A stretch of 43,188 nt of DNA from Segatella hominis (GCF_004535825.1 NZ_SGVY01000032.1:1-43188); one strand, 5' to 3'. Shown: positions 9,423 through 17,349, numbered from the stretch's first letter. Numbers and translations are program-made. The notes: generated by a model not told the origin, from the letters alone.

Positions 9423-9463
9423 TCTTAGGACTTTACAACAATACTTTTTCAATAACAACCATA

Positions 9464-9499
9464 AAGCAGGAATCTCTGGGAGGAGGTTCCTGCTTTTTT
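9464..9499 (+). terminator. Rho-independent terminator of M23 gene
   Basis: The stem AAGCAGGAA/TTCCTGCTT encloses a loop of about 14 bases and is followed by a run of six T. It lies 42 bases after the stop. Confidence 0.9.
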
Positions 9500-9697
9500 C
9501 GTTATATAATCATTTCAGGAGAGGCTAACGTTAATGTTGTTGAAAAAAAGAGAGAATAGGTTGTATTTTCAACAGAAAATATTACTCCAGAATCTCCAAA
9601 CGATTTTGGTTTTTAAAAAGAAGAATCCCCAAATTTTTATACCGAAATAGCGGGAAATGCTACAAAAACGGAAATTTGAAAAGCGAAACGAGAAAAG

Positions 9698-10120
9698 CCC
9701 TTCACCCTTCACCCTATCAGCATAAACATCTGATAAACAAGTACTTACAAGCACAATAACTTAAAATCACCCTTCACCACCCTTCACCACCCTTCATCTC
9801 AATCTAAAAGACGCATTTAGCCTAAAAACCTACTATGAAGGCTGAAATTGGTCGTCTCTTAAGGTAAGCTCTGGTCTTAATAGACGACTGTATAGACTCA
9901 TAAGATGAAGCTAAATCAGAAATAATATGTATATATTTTTCATAACCAACTAAATTTCAAATCTAACGAATAACCAGTCAATCGTAGCTAATAAAGGGCT
10001 AAAAACGGCAAAAAAGATGAAGGACGGTGAAGGGTGGTGAAGGGTTGAATTTTACCTTTCATCCTCAAATCCTCTGTGTTTATCAGCTTTCCGGGCGAAA
10101 AGATGAAGGGTGAAGGGTAA
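9698..10120. repeat. nested inverted-repeat element, about 420 bp
   Basis: The inner arms 9768-9798 (repeats of CACCCTTCAC) and 10016-10047 (GGTGAAGGGT repeats) are reverse complements at about 28 of 31 positions. The outer arms are 9698-9720 (CCCTTCACCCTTCACCC) and 10102-10120 (GAAGGGTGAAGGGT). Inside, 9851-9863 and 9876-9888 form a 13-bp stem with one mismatch (GTCGTCT...AGACGAC). No transposase. It could be a MITE-like relic or a structured transcript. Confidence 0.65.
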
Positions 10121-10277
10121 AATCGTATTTCGATTTTAATTTTTCTCTACTATAAAGATTTTTCCAAACATCTACCACCGCTATTTTTATATAAAAACCA
10201 ATACAAACATTTTCTATAATAAGGAAATCAGAGAACAAAACGCCAAGCAGATATTCTTGTCTCGCTAAAGTCGAAAA

Positions 10278-10365
10278 GTGCCTAAGGAAGGGCTCTATTG
10301 TGCCAAGGTAAGGGCACTTTTGCGCCCGGGCAAGAGCACTTTTGTGCCCCCGAAAAACGACAAAG
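10278..10365. repeat. four 22-bp degenerate tandem repeats
   Basis: Units begin GTGCC/GCGCC at 10278, 10300, 10322 and 10344, with a shared AAGG.AAGGGCACTTTT-like body. The period is exactly 22 bases. Non-coding. Confidence 0.75.
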
Positions 10366-10427
10366 GAGCCCAAGTAAGACACGACCCGTAAACCCGAAAC
10401 ACAGATTCCTATCTTTCGGAGATACGA

Positions 10428-10485
10428 GTCGCAAACAAGTCATCCTGATTCGCCACTACCAGCAACAGAATCAAGATACTGAGTC
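10428..10485 (-). pseudogene. duplicated fragment of rseP 3' end
   Basis: A near copy of rseP bases around 11340-11395. About 32 consecutive bases (from GATTCGCCACTACCAGCA) differ at one position, then similarity decays with a one-base indel. On the minus strand it reads ILILLLVVANQDDLFATR, against ILILLLVVANLNDVLRLF in RseP. No start, no complete gene. It lies 90 bases beyond the DUF2442 stop, so together with rseP it brackets the DUF4160/DUF2442 pair. Confidence 0.75.
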
Positions 10486-10574
10486 ACTCAGAGGTTCCTC
10501 AATGGTAGTCTCACCGTCCATTACATTCTCACCTTATTATATATATACAAGAATCGACAAGGCAATATAAAGAG

Positions 10575-10859
10575 TTACAGAATTTCTGCTTCATTTCTCT
10601 TCATGATGAGCGGATAACGTTCAGGATGCTTCAGGCTATCTATCTCCAAATCAACATCAAGCTTTGGCCATTCGATAGAATTTCTTCCACTCATTTTTAC
10701 ATCAAGAGCATCAGAAATACATGCGTGTTTCATCCAAGGAATACGATTATACGATACGAAATAATCGTTACCTTTCACGGAAAGCATGATTCCCTTATCG
10801 TTGATCATCAAGACGCTTACCGACATATCTTGTAAATTTGTATTTAAAATCGTCTCCAT
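10575..10859 (-). CDS. DUF2442 family protein
   Basis: About 94 aa from Met at 10859 (alternatives 10880 and 10826). The family pattern is visible: a short beta-rich body (MLSVKGNDYFVSY), then IPWMKHAC, and near the end IEWPKLDVDLEIDSL, equivalent to the family's Wp-x-lD-x-D-i signature. DUF2442 proteins are regularly encoded next to DUF4160 proteins and the pair is often suspected to be a toxin-antitoxin-like module; that role is inference. The reading frame overlaps the 3' end of the DUF4160 gene by 32-86 bases depending on start, implying translational coupling. Overlap and short length make 10826 equally possible. Confidence 0.75.
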   Translation of the reverse strand: METILNTNLQDMSVSVLMINDKGIMLSVKGNDYFVSYNRIPWMKHACISDALDVKMSGRNSIEWPKLDVDLEIDSLKHPERYPLIMKRNEAEIL

Positions 10860-11052
10860 TTTCTCTAAGTATTTTTTCAATATAACTTAATTCTTTGCTA
10901 CTAAATCCGAAGTTCTCAGCAAGTTCTATATCGGGTTCCAACCAATATTTGCATTCGTTTTCGGCTTTTATCACATGAATGTGTATTCGAGATTCCTCAT
11001 TGGAATAAATCTTGAATGTATATCCATTTTGTTCTTTAAATTTTGGACTCAT
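10795..11052 (-). CDS. DUF4160 family protein
   Basis: 85 aa matching DUF4160: GYTFKIYSNE, then RIHIHVIKAENECKYWL (histidine pair followed by the KxWL strand), then the helix FGFSSKELSYIEKIL. Full length for the family. It is first gene of a two-gene unit with DUF2442. A -7 element (TAATTTTG) lies 23-30 bases before the start. Biological function unestablished; addiction module or regulator is inference from the pairing. Confidence 0.82.
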   Translation of the reverse strand: MSPKFKEQNGYTFKIYSNEESRIHIHVIKAENECKYWLEPDIELAENFGFSSKELSYIEKILRENGDDFKYKFTRYVGKRLDDQR

Positions 11053-11074
11053 TTTCGATTTCTTTATTCGTTGG

Positions 11075-11082
11075 CAAAATTA
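11075..11082 (-). promoter_or_regulatory. -7 element of DUF4160/DUF2442 unit
   Basis: TAATTTTG on the minus strand, 23-30 bases before the DUF4160 start. No convincing -33 TTG at the usual distance. Confidence 0.45.
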
Positions 11083-11146
11083 ATATTTTTTTCTGAAACA
11101 AACAAGAAAAAAATCAATTTGTAGGTATTTAGTTAGCGTTTTATCA

Positions 11147-11290
11147 TAGTGTTTGTTCATTAGTGCTGGTGGAAGCCGAGTTTTAATAACGTTAAACGTT
11201 ATTTCTTAGAATCTTACTGAACACACAACCAGCACTCACCAGCTCTACTTTGGTTACAATATACCTTCCAAAGCGGCTGGTGAGTTTTTA
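11147..11290 (+). ncRNA. candidate structured RNA between rseP and DUF4160
   Basis: A 140-base segment packed with complementary arms: GTGCTGGT (11163-11170) with ACCAGCAC (11228-11235), the 19-base palindrome AATAACGTTAAACGTTATT (11185-11203), and the terminator-like hairpin at 11234-11289. Both arms CACCAGC and ACCAGCAC compete for GTGCTGG, so alternative folds exist. The T-run after the last hairpin is on the plus strand, opposite to both flanking genes. Transcription is inferred only; no clear promoter was found. Confidence 0.35.
11234..11289 (+). terminator. terminator-like hairpin
   Basis: ACTCACCAGC (11234-11243) pairs with GCTGGTGAGT (11276-11285). An inner stem CTTTGG/CCAAAG is present. 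Five T follow on the plus strand (11285-11289). There is no plus-strand gene upstream, which is why it is listed with the candidate RNA. Confidence 0.5.
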
Positions 11291-11324
11291 TGTAATGTTT
11301 TCCTTAAGATAATTTCTTTCCTTT

Positions 11325-12728
11325 TTACAGGATTCCAAACAGTCGCAAGACATCATTCAGATTCGCCACTACCAGCAGCAGAATCAAGATACCGAAACCG
11401 ACAAACTCGGCACGCTCCATGAACTTATCGCCTGGCTTGCGACCGGTAATGATCTCATACAACAGGAAGAAGACATGACCGCCATCCAATGCAGGAATAG
11501 GCAGGATGTTCATAAACGCCAAGATGATGCTCAGGAAGGCTGTCATCATCCAGAACGCATGCCAATCCCACATGGATGGGAACAGACTGCCCAATGCGCC
11601 GAAACCGCCTAAGCTCTTGGCACCCTCCTTGGAGAAGACATACTTCATATCGCCTACATAACCTGCCAAAACATTCCAACCATACTTGATGCCGGCTGGG
11701 AAACTCTCGAAGAATCCATAACTGATATGGGTTGGCTGGTAGTCCATCATCACAGGATGATTGTAGAAACCTAACTTCACGCCTTCGTCTGTGGACTCAA
11801 ACTGTACTGCCAAGTTGAGGGTATCTACTGCAGAATTCTTATTACCAACGCCTGCACGCAATACAGTCAGGGTGCCAGTAAGAGCCTTCAAACTGTCTTT
11901 AGGAGTCTGCGCTACGGAAAGCACATCATCCACTCTGCCCAACTCCTCGGTCAACTCATTATAGGAATCCACCTTCTTGCCGTTGACGCTCAGGATGCGG
12001 TCGCCCTTCTTCAGACCAACCTTGGCTGCAGGAGAATTCTGCATCACGCTATCAATCTGCAACGGAACGAAGACCTCTACAAAGCGAGGGGTCTCCTTGA
12101 TCATGTCGAGCATGTTCAGATCGCCTGGAGTCTGGATGCTTACCTTCTTGCCGTTGCGCAATACATCTACACGCTGCGCCTTGGAGAGCTCACGAAACAG
12201 GTCGCCATCATAGGTCTTAATCTCGCCCAAGTCTGTAGATAAGAGAATATCATGGTCCTGGAAACCTAATTTCTTGGCTTCGGTATTGAACTTCATACCC
12301 TGTTTCATATCCTTGGTAGCCACATAGGTATCGCCCCAATGGAACATCACCATGGAATAGATAAAGAGAGCCAAGACGAAATTGACCAGCACACCACCTA
12401 TCATGATGAGGAGACGCTGCCAAGCCGGTTTGCTACGGAACTCATAAGGCTGTTCTGGCTGCTTCATCTGTTCGGTATCAAAACTCTCGTCGATCATACC
12501 CGAAATCTTACAATAGCCTCCCAATGGCAACCAGCCCATTCCATAAGTAGTATCTGAATTCTTTGGCTTGAACTCAAAGAGGTGGAACCATGGGTCGAAG
12601 AAAAGATAGAACTTCTCAACTCTTACACCGAAGAGTTTGGAGAAGAAGAAGTGTCCGCCCTCATGGAGCAGCACCAAGATGGAAAGCGAGAGCATCAGCT
12701 GCAACGCTTTGATCAAAAATACTTCCAT
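11325..12728 (-). CDS. rseP: RIP metalloprotease RseP (site-2 protease, M50)
   Basis: Intramembrane zinc protease that cleaves anti-sigma factors and signal-peptide remnants. The 467-aa protein has HEGGH at residues 22-26 in the first membrane helix. A central periplasmic PDZ region follows (SPAAKVGLKKGDRILSVNGK). The third zinc ligand is in NILPIPALDGGHVFF near the C-terminus, and there are about four membrane helices. Catalytic residues are intact. It is last in the tsaB-to-rseP operon, 36 bases after dxr. Its 3' end is the source of the duplicated fragment at 10428-10485. Confidence 0.95.
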   Translation of the reverse strand: MEVFLIKALQLMLSLSILVLLHEGGHFFFSKLFGVRVEKFYLFFDPWFHLFEFKPKNSDTTYGMGWLPLGGYCKISGMIDESFDTEQMKQPEQPYEFRSKPAWQRLLIMIGGVLVNFVLALFIYSMVMFHWGDTYVATKDMKQGMKFNTEAKKLGFQDHDILLSTDLGEIKTYDGDLFRELSKAQRVDVLRNGKKVSIQTPGDLNMLDMIKETPRFVEVFVPLQIDSVMQNSPAAKVGLKKGDRILSVNGKKVDSYNELTEELGRVDDVLSVAQTPKDSLKALTGTLTVLRAGVGNKNSAVDTLNLAVQFESTDEGVKLGFYNHPVMMDYQPTHISYGFFESFPAGIKYGWNVLAGYVGDMKYVFSKEGAKSLGGFGALGSLFPSMWDWHAFWMMTAFLSIILAFMNILPIPALDGGHVFFLLYEIITGRKPGDKFMERAEFVGFGILILLLVVANLNDVLRLFGIL

Positions 12729-12764
12729 TAATTATTGATTATTCTGATTATTGATTATACCTTA

Positions 12765-13928
12765 TTATATATGATGCATCAGTTCGGTGGCAATGCGGCG
12801 AGCCTCGGCATCGGTCTGCAGATAGACGTCGAGGTCGGGCTGACTGTCGAAGGTGGCTTTCGCCATCACCTCTTCGATGATGTCTGCCATCTGCAGGAAT
12901 CCACATTCGCCACGACGGAAGCCGGCATTGACGATTTCATTGGCTGCATTGACGATGCAGGACATATTACCGCCCTTGCGGATGGCGTCAAAGCAGAGTT
13001 GCAGACACTTGAACTTCTTGTAGTCTGGTTCGAAGAACTGCAAATCCTGTGTCTTGAAAAGGTCGAGACGCTCGCCCTTCAAAGGCAGGCGCTGAGGGAA
13101 GGAGAAGGCATACTGGATAGGCAGGCGCATATCCGGCACGCCCAACTGGGCCTTGACGGCTCCGTCCATAAACTGCACGGCACTATGCACCACGCTCTGC
13201 GGATGGATGAGCACCTGTATCTTGTCGGCAGGTACGCCGAAAAGCCACTTCGCTTCAGTCACCTCAAATCCCTTGTTCATGAGAGAAGCGGAGTCGATGG
13301 TTATCTTGGCGCCCATATCCCAGGTAGGATGCTTGAGGGCATCGGCTGCCGTTACCTTCTCCAACTGCTCGTGGGTGAAATTGCGGAAAGGTCCGCCCGA
13401 ACAGGTAAGGAGTATCTTGTCGATCTCGTTCTGATCCTCGCCCACCAAACTCTGGAAGATGGCGCTATGTTCGCTATCTACCGGGAGGATAGGCGCATGA
13501 TACTGCTGAGCCAACTGGCAGATGAGTTCACCTGCCACAACGAGGGTTTCCTTATTGGCCAGACAGATTTTCTTGCGGGCCTTGATGGCATGGATGGTTG
13601 GTTCCAATCCAGAGAAGCCCACCATAGAGGCAAGCACCATGTCGATAGGGTCAGCCTCCACGATGTCGCAGAGAGCCTGTGCACCAGCATAGACCTTGAT
13701 GTCAGGTTCGTCGCGGAGCAGATCCTGCAACTCCTCATAAAGTGTCTCATCGGCGATGACGACGGCAGCAGGATGAAACTTGTGCGCCTGAGCAGCCAGT
13801 TCCTTCACACGATGGTTGGCGGTGAGGCAATAGACCTCATAAAGGTCGCTATGCTGTTCGATGACATCCAGCGCCTGTGTGCCGATACTTCCCGTAGAAC
13901 CGAGAATACATATCTGTTGTTTTTTCAT
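12765..13928 (-). CDS. dxr: 1-deoxy-D-xylulose 5-phosphate reductoisomerase
   Basis: Second step of the MEP pathway: DXP to MEP using NADPH and a divalent metal. The 387-aa protein starts with the NADPH-binding ILGSTGSIGTQALDVI. It has ANKETLVVAGEL, the metal-binding PVDSEHSAIFQ, and the flexible loop plus SASLMNKGFEVTEAKWLF typical of DXR. It ends in the small helical domain, and length is typical. The start at 13928 directly precedes KKQQICILGSTG. It is 61 bases downstream of rimM, with a boundary repeat in the gap. Its product, MEP, is the substrate of IspD, encoded at 4761-5432. Confidence 0.96.
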   Translation of the reverse strand: MKKQQICILGSTGSIGTQALDVIEQHSDLYEVYCLTANHRVKELAAQAHKFHPAAVVIADETLYEELQDLLRDEPDIKVYAGAQALCDIVEADPIDMVLASMVGFSGLEPTIHAIKARKKICLANKETLVVAGELICQLAQQYHAPILPVDSEHSAIFQSLVGEDQNEIDKILLTCSGGPFRNFTHEQLEKVTAADALKHPTWDMGAKITIDSASLMNKGFEVTEAKWLFGVPADKIQVLIHPQSVVHSAVQFMDGAVKAQLGVPDMRLPIQYAFSFPQRLPLKGERLDLFKTQDLQFFEPDYKKFKCLQLCFDAIRKGGNMSCIVNAANEIVNAGFRRGECGFLQMADIIEEVMAKATFDSQPDLDVYLQTDAEARRIATELMHHI

Positions 13929-13966
13929 TACTCTTGAAATTAGAACTTCAGAAGAGTAAAGCCATT

Positions 13967-13989
13967 GAATTCTTCACTCTTCACTTAAA
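13967..13989. repeat. boundary repeat, rimM/dxr junction
   Basis: On the coding (minus) strand it begins immediately after the rimM TAA as TTTAAGTGAAGAGTGAAG and ends in GAATTC. Confidence 0.75.
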
Positions 13990-14511
13990 TTACAGTTCCA
14001 GCAATCCTTCCGGAATCGCCATTCTGATTTCTTTCTTCTCTGCATTCACTTCCTCGATGAGGTCGTTGCTGGCAGGAATCAGCACTTCCTCTCCCTCCGG
14101 GGTAGTCACCTCGAAGAGGAGATTGATAGTGGAATCATCCACATGATCGATGGTGCCCACCACCTTGCCGGTAGGAACATCCACCAGTCGGAAACCAATG
14201 ATTTCAGCCCAACTCATGTGTTCACCATCGCTATCGGAAAGATGGCGCGGGAAATACACCTCGCAGCCTGTATAGTTGCGAGCCTGTTCCTGCGTATCAA
14301 TATCCTCAAACTTCACCAGTACGTTTTCATCATTCTTAAAGCGGTATTCCTCCATATAGAAAGGAACGAGGATGCCGTTGATGTCGAGCACGAGATACTC
14401 CGCATCCACACGGTCGAAAACATCATCTGTAATAGCGAAGGTGATTTCTCCCTTCACGCCGTGAGGCTTTCCGAGCTTACCTATCTTATATACGTCGTCA
14501 CGTCTTATCAT
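13990..14511 (-). CDS. rimM: 16S rRNA processing protein RimM
   Basis: Binds ribosomal protein S19 and assists 30S head assembly. The 173 aa carry the N-terminal KIGKLGKPHGVKGEI signature, a mid-protein segment FEDIDTQEQARNYTGCEVY, and the PRC-barrel C-terminus ending in VLIPASNDLIEEVN followed by KKEIRMAIPEGLLEL. Length and motif order are typical. It sits 12 bases after murA and upstream of dxr in one operon. Its usual partner trmD is not in the window. Confidence 0.95.
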   Translation of the reverse strand: MIRRDDVYKIGKLGKPHGVKGEITFAITDDVFDRVDAEYLVLDINGILVPFYMEEYRFKNDENVLVKFEDIDTQEQARNYTGCEVYFPRHLSDSDGEHMSWAEIIGFRLVDVPTGKVVGTIDHVDDSTINLLFEVTTPEGEEVLIPASNDLIEEVNAEKKEIRMAIPEGLLEL

Positions 14512-14523
14512 ATCCCATAGAAA

Positions 14524-15834
14524 TTAATCCTCCACACGGGTAATCTTGGCACCCAATGCGTTGAGGCGGTTTTCGATGTCCTCATATCCGCGGTCTATCT
14601 GTGCGATATTGGCGATACGGCTGGTTCCGTTGGCGCTCATGGCTGCTATCAGCAGGGCGATTCCGGCACGGATATCCGGGCTCGTCATTCTGCCAGCACG
14701 GAGCGTGAGCTTATGGTCGTGACCTACCACCACAGCACGGTGAGGGTCGCAAAGGATGATCTGCGCACCCATGTCGATGAGTTTATCCACAAAGAAGAGA
14801 CGGCTCTCGAACATCTTCTGATGGAAGAGGACGCTACCGCGAGCCTGGGTAGCCACTACCAGCAGGACGGAGAGAAGGTCTGGAGTCAAGCCTGGCCAAG
14901 GAGCATCCGAGAGAGTCATGATGGTGCCGTCGATAAAGGAATCGATGACATAATGCTTCTGTTCTGGAATGAAGAGATCATCGCCCTCTACCTTGATTTT
15001 CACACCCAAGCGGCGGAAGGCATCAGGAATGATTCCCAAATTCTTGACCGATACGTCCTTGATGCGGACACCAGCACCACACATGGCAGCCATTCCGATG
15101 AAGGAACCCACCTCGATCATATCCGGCAGAATGGTATGTTCGGCTCCATGCAGACTCTCCACGCCCACGATGGTGAGGAGATTGCTGGCGATACCGCTGA
15201 TGCGTGCTCCCATCGCATTGAGCAGATGGCAGAGCTGCTGGATATAGGGTTCGCAGGCTGCATTATAGATGGTGGTAGTACCCTTGGCGAGCACAGAAGC
15301 CATGATGATATTGGCGGTACCCGTAACGGAAGCCTCATCGAGCAGCATATAGCAGCCCTTCAAGTGGTCTGCCTCTATCTGATAGACATTGCGCTCGTCA
15401 TCATGCATAAACTTGGCTCCCAAATATTTGAAACCCAAGAAGTGAGTGTCGAGACGACGGCGACCAATCTTGTCGCCACCCGGCTTGGCAATCGTAGCCT
15501 TTCCGCAACGGCCCAAAAGCGGACCAATCATGAGCACGCTGCCACGAAGAGAGGAGCATTTCTTCACAAACTCTATGCTGTCCAGATAGTCGAGATTGAG
15601 TTCATCGCTCTGGAAAGTATAATCGTTGCGGCTATTCTGTGTCACCTTGACTCCGATTTCCTTCAGCAACTTGATGAGATTGTTGACGTCGAGGATGTCC
15701 GGCACGTTCTTGATGCGCACAGGATCCTTGGTTAAAATCGTGGTACAGATAACCTCCAATGCCTCATTCTTGGCACCTTGTGGGACAATCGTTCCCTTGA
15801 GCGGATGGCCGCCCTCTATGATGAATGACTCCAT
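14524..15834 (-). CDS. murA: UDP-N-acetylglucosamine 1-carboxyvinyltransferase
   Basis: First committed step of peptidoglycan synthesis: adds enolpyruvate to UDP-GlcNAc. The 436-aa protein has the KNEAL motif near the start (QGAKNEALEVI) and the RGSVLMIGPLLGR block. At residues 118-131 it reads PGGDKIGRRRLDTH. In E. coli the equivalent loop is PGGC and the Cys is the target of fosfomycin; here the position is Asp (D121). The family knowledge is that Cys-to-Asp MurA stays active but is fosfomycin-insensitive. The start at 15834 overlaps nothing and lies 3 bases after the DUF4290 stop. Confidence 0.96.
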   Translation of the reverse strand: MESFIIEGGHPLKGTIVPQGAKNEALEVICTTILTKDPVRIKNVPDILDVNNLIKLLKEIGVKVTQNSRNDYTFQSDELNLDYLDSIEFVKKCSSLRGSVLMIGPLLGRCGKATIAKPGGDKIGRRRLDTHFLGFKYLGAKFMHDDERNVYQIEADHLKGCYMLLDEASVTGTANIIMASVLAKGTTTIYNAACEPYIQQLCHLLNAMGARISGIASNLLTIVGVESLHGAEHTILPDMIEVGSFIGMAAMCGAGVRIKDVSVKNLGIIPDAFRRLGVKIKVEGDDLFIPEQKHYVIDSFIDGTIMTLSDAPWPGLTPDLLSVLLVVATQARGSVLFHQKMFESRLFFVDKLIDMGAQIILCDPHRAVVVGHDHKLTLRAGRMTSPDIRAGIALLIAAMSANGTSRIANIAQIDRGYEDIENRLNALGAKITRVED

Positions 15835-15837
15835 AAG

Positions 15838-16518
15838 CTACTTATTATTCCTTTTCTTGTTATTTTTCTGAGAAGCATTATTATTTTTCTGAGAACCGTT
15901 CTTCTGAGCATTATTTCTCTGCCCATTGTTGTTTTTCTGCATCACATTATCGTGAACCAGCACCAGTTTCTCAAACTTGAAGTTCTTCAGGTCGAGGTGG
16001 ATCTTGCCATCAGTAAAACGGGCCAGGTCGGCAGCCACCTTTTCCTCATCACAGGAACCGTGGCTCCATTGTGCCAGGTCGCGTCTCATCTGATTGGCAG
16101 TCAGCTTCACCAGTTCATCACGCTCCTTTCCCGGCTCCATATTCTTCAGTCTGTCGAAGAGTTCAAACATCATGGAGCCATAGTGGCGCACAGGGATTCT
16201 CGTCTTCGGATAATCCATCGGATCGGGTCTTTTGGCAATATCCTCAGCCTGCTTCACGGCAAAGGGATAGTCGATATCGAGCTTGAAACCGCTCATGATG
16301 GCGAGATGGTCCCAGAGTTTGCGATGATGTTCCTCGGCATCTGCACCATCAGGAAACATGTGGTCCATGATGGCGATAATAGACTCCGCACAATGCTGGC
16401 GCTCAGCACGGTCTTTGATGCCGACGGCATGATCGACCATACTCTGAATCTCCCTGCCATATTCCGGCAAGACCAACTTTTCGCGTTGGGTATTGTAATC
16501 TAATCCTTCTATATTCAT
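15838..16518 (-). CDS. DUF4290 family protein
   Basis: 226 aa of a Bacteroidota-restricted family. The N-terminal ~180 residues are helical and conserved-looking (LDYNTQREKLVLPEYGREIQ, then HLAIMSGFKLDIDYPF). The last ~35 residues are a low-complexity Asn/Lys/Gln tail made of NNxxQK-type repeats, probably disordered and basic. No signal peptide. It lies between tsaB and murA in the operon, with stop and murA start 3 bases apart. Function unknown; a link to cell-wall synthesis is suggested only by position. Confidence 0.85.
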   Translation of the reverse strand: MNIEGLDYNTQREKLVLPEYGREIQSMVDHAVGIKDRAERQHCAESIIAIMDHMFPDGADAEEHHRKLWDHLAIMSGFKLDIDYPFAVKQAEDIAKRPDPMDYPKTRIPVRHYGSMMFELFDRLKNMEPGKERDELVKLTANQMRRDLAQWSHGSCDEEKVAADLARFTDGKIHLDLKNFKFEKLVLVHDNVMQKNNNGQRNNAQKNGSQKNNNASQKNNKKRNNK

Positions 16519-16571
16519 TCTAATGATGATTGATGAATGTTCTTTTTATATTATATATGAGAAACCCGCCG

Positions 16572-16605
16572 TTAGAGCAGTTTCTTCCCTTAGAGCAGTT
16601 TCTTC
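16572..16605. repeat. 18-bp direct repeat at tsaB 3' end
   Basis: TTAGAGCAGTTTCTTC occurs at 16572 and 16590. The second copy encodes the last tsaB codons and stop on the minus strand. Small tandem duplication. Confidence 0.8.
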
Positions 16606-17282
16606 GGCATCTTGGCCACAAAGTCCTTCAGATAGAAAGGAACGAAGTAAGCCACATCCTCAAACTTGCCTTCCACGAAGCGCTTCTCTGCCAGCGGAGC
16701 CATGTTCTTCGCCAACGGTTCGATGCCCTTCACGAGTCGGGCATTCGGATGATTGATGACCTCCATACATTTCTCGGCTCCATTTCCGAAGAAATAGACA
16801 GTTCCACGGTCGAGATACTCCTTGTAGGTTTCAGCATCCACGATATCAGCCTGGATAGGGCGCACCTCCTTCAGGGCACGATCCATCACCTTGGCATAGA
16901 CTTCCATTCTGCGGGCATCAAGCATAGGAACGATAAGCGCATCTTCCTCAGCCGGATGCTCACCGAGCAATACAGGAACAGCCATCAGTTCGAGCGTAGG
17001 GATGGAGATGAGCTTCACATCACGGCCATAGCAGATTCCCTTCGCCATACTGACTCCGATGCGAAGACCGGTATAAGAACCAGGACCGCAACTTACCGCC
17101 ACAGCCTCCAAAGGAATACCATGGGCATCTATGAAACTAAGAGCCTCATCTACGTAAACACCTAACTTAACTGCATGGTTAGGACCGCTGTGATCTTCCT
17201 TGTTGAAAACCACCTGTCCATTATCACTAATTGCTACTGAGCACACGTCGGTACTCGTTTCAATATTCAATATACAAGACAT
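16590..17282 (-). CDS. tsaB: tRNA threonylcarbamoyladenosine protein TsaB
   Basis: Scaffold partner of TsaD in t6A37 tRNA modification. The 230 aa carry the ASKHA-fold N-terminus (LNIETSTDVCSVAI), the conserved GPNHAV and the hallmark SCGPGSYTGLRIGVSMAKGI. The C-terminal domain is shorter and less conserved (PKKLL end). It is first gene of the operon tsaB-DUF4290-murA-rimM-dxr-rseP, with a promoter element at 17312-17319 giving a leader of about 25-30 bases. It is transcribed divergently from yicC. Confidence 0.93.
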   Translation of the reverse strand: MSCILNIETSTDVCSVAISDNGQVVFNKEDHSGPNHAVKLGVYVDEALSFIDAHGIPLEAVAVSCGPGSYTGLRIGVSMAKGICYGRDVKLISIPTLELMAVPVLLGEHPAEEDALIVPMLDARRMEVYAKVMDRALKEVRPIQADIVDAETYKEYLDRGTVYFFGNGAEKCMEVINHPNARLVKGIEPLAKNMAPLAEKRFVEGKFEDVAYFVPFYLKDFVAKMPKKLL

Positions 17283-17311
17283 AATTTAAAAATATATTCT
17301 TAAATAAGGTG

Positions 17312-17319
17312 CAAATTTA
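17312..17319 (-). promoter_or_regulatory. -7 element of tsaB operon
   Basis: TAAATTTG on the minus strand, 30-37 bases before the tsaB start. The -33 TTG is not obvious. Confidence 0.55.
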
Positions 17320-17341
17320 ATCATTTTCTCGCTTTTTTTTG

Positions 17342-17349
17342 TACTTTTG
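17342..17349 (+). promoter_or_regulatory. -7 element of yicC-gmk-nadD
   Basis: TACTTTTG, 25 bases before the chosen yicC ATG. It contains the TTG that would be the first codon of the longer open frame, which argues against that start. Confidence 0.6.

Larger units (their letters stand above)
9500..10574. other. 1.07-kb gene-poor region
   Basis: No reading frame here has coding character. It holds a nested inverted-repeat element (9698-10120), a 22-bp array (10278-10365) and a degraded copy of the rseP 3' end (about 10428-10485). The remainder is A/T-rich without recognised signals. Confidence 0.7.

Noticed and set aside
10083-10382. 99-codon minus-strand frame in the gene-poor region
   Set aside because: Covers the 22-bp array, low-complexity translation, no start signal.
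12735-13937. 400-codon plus-strand frame
   Set aside because: Shadow of dxr on the opposite strand.
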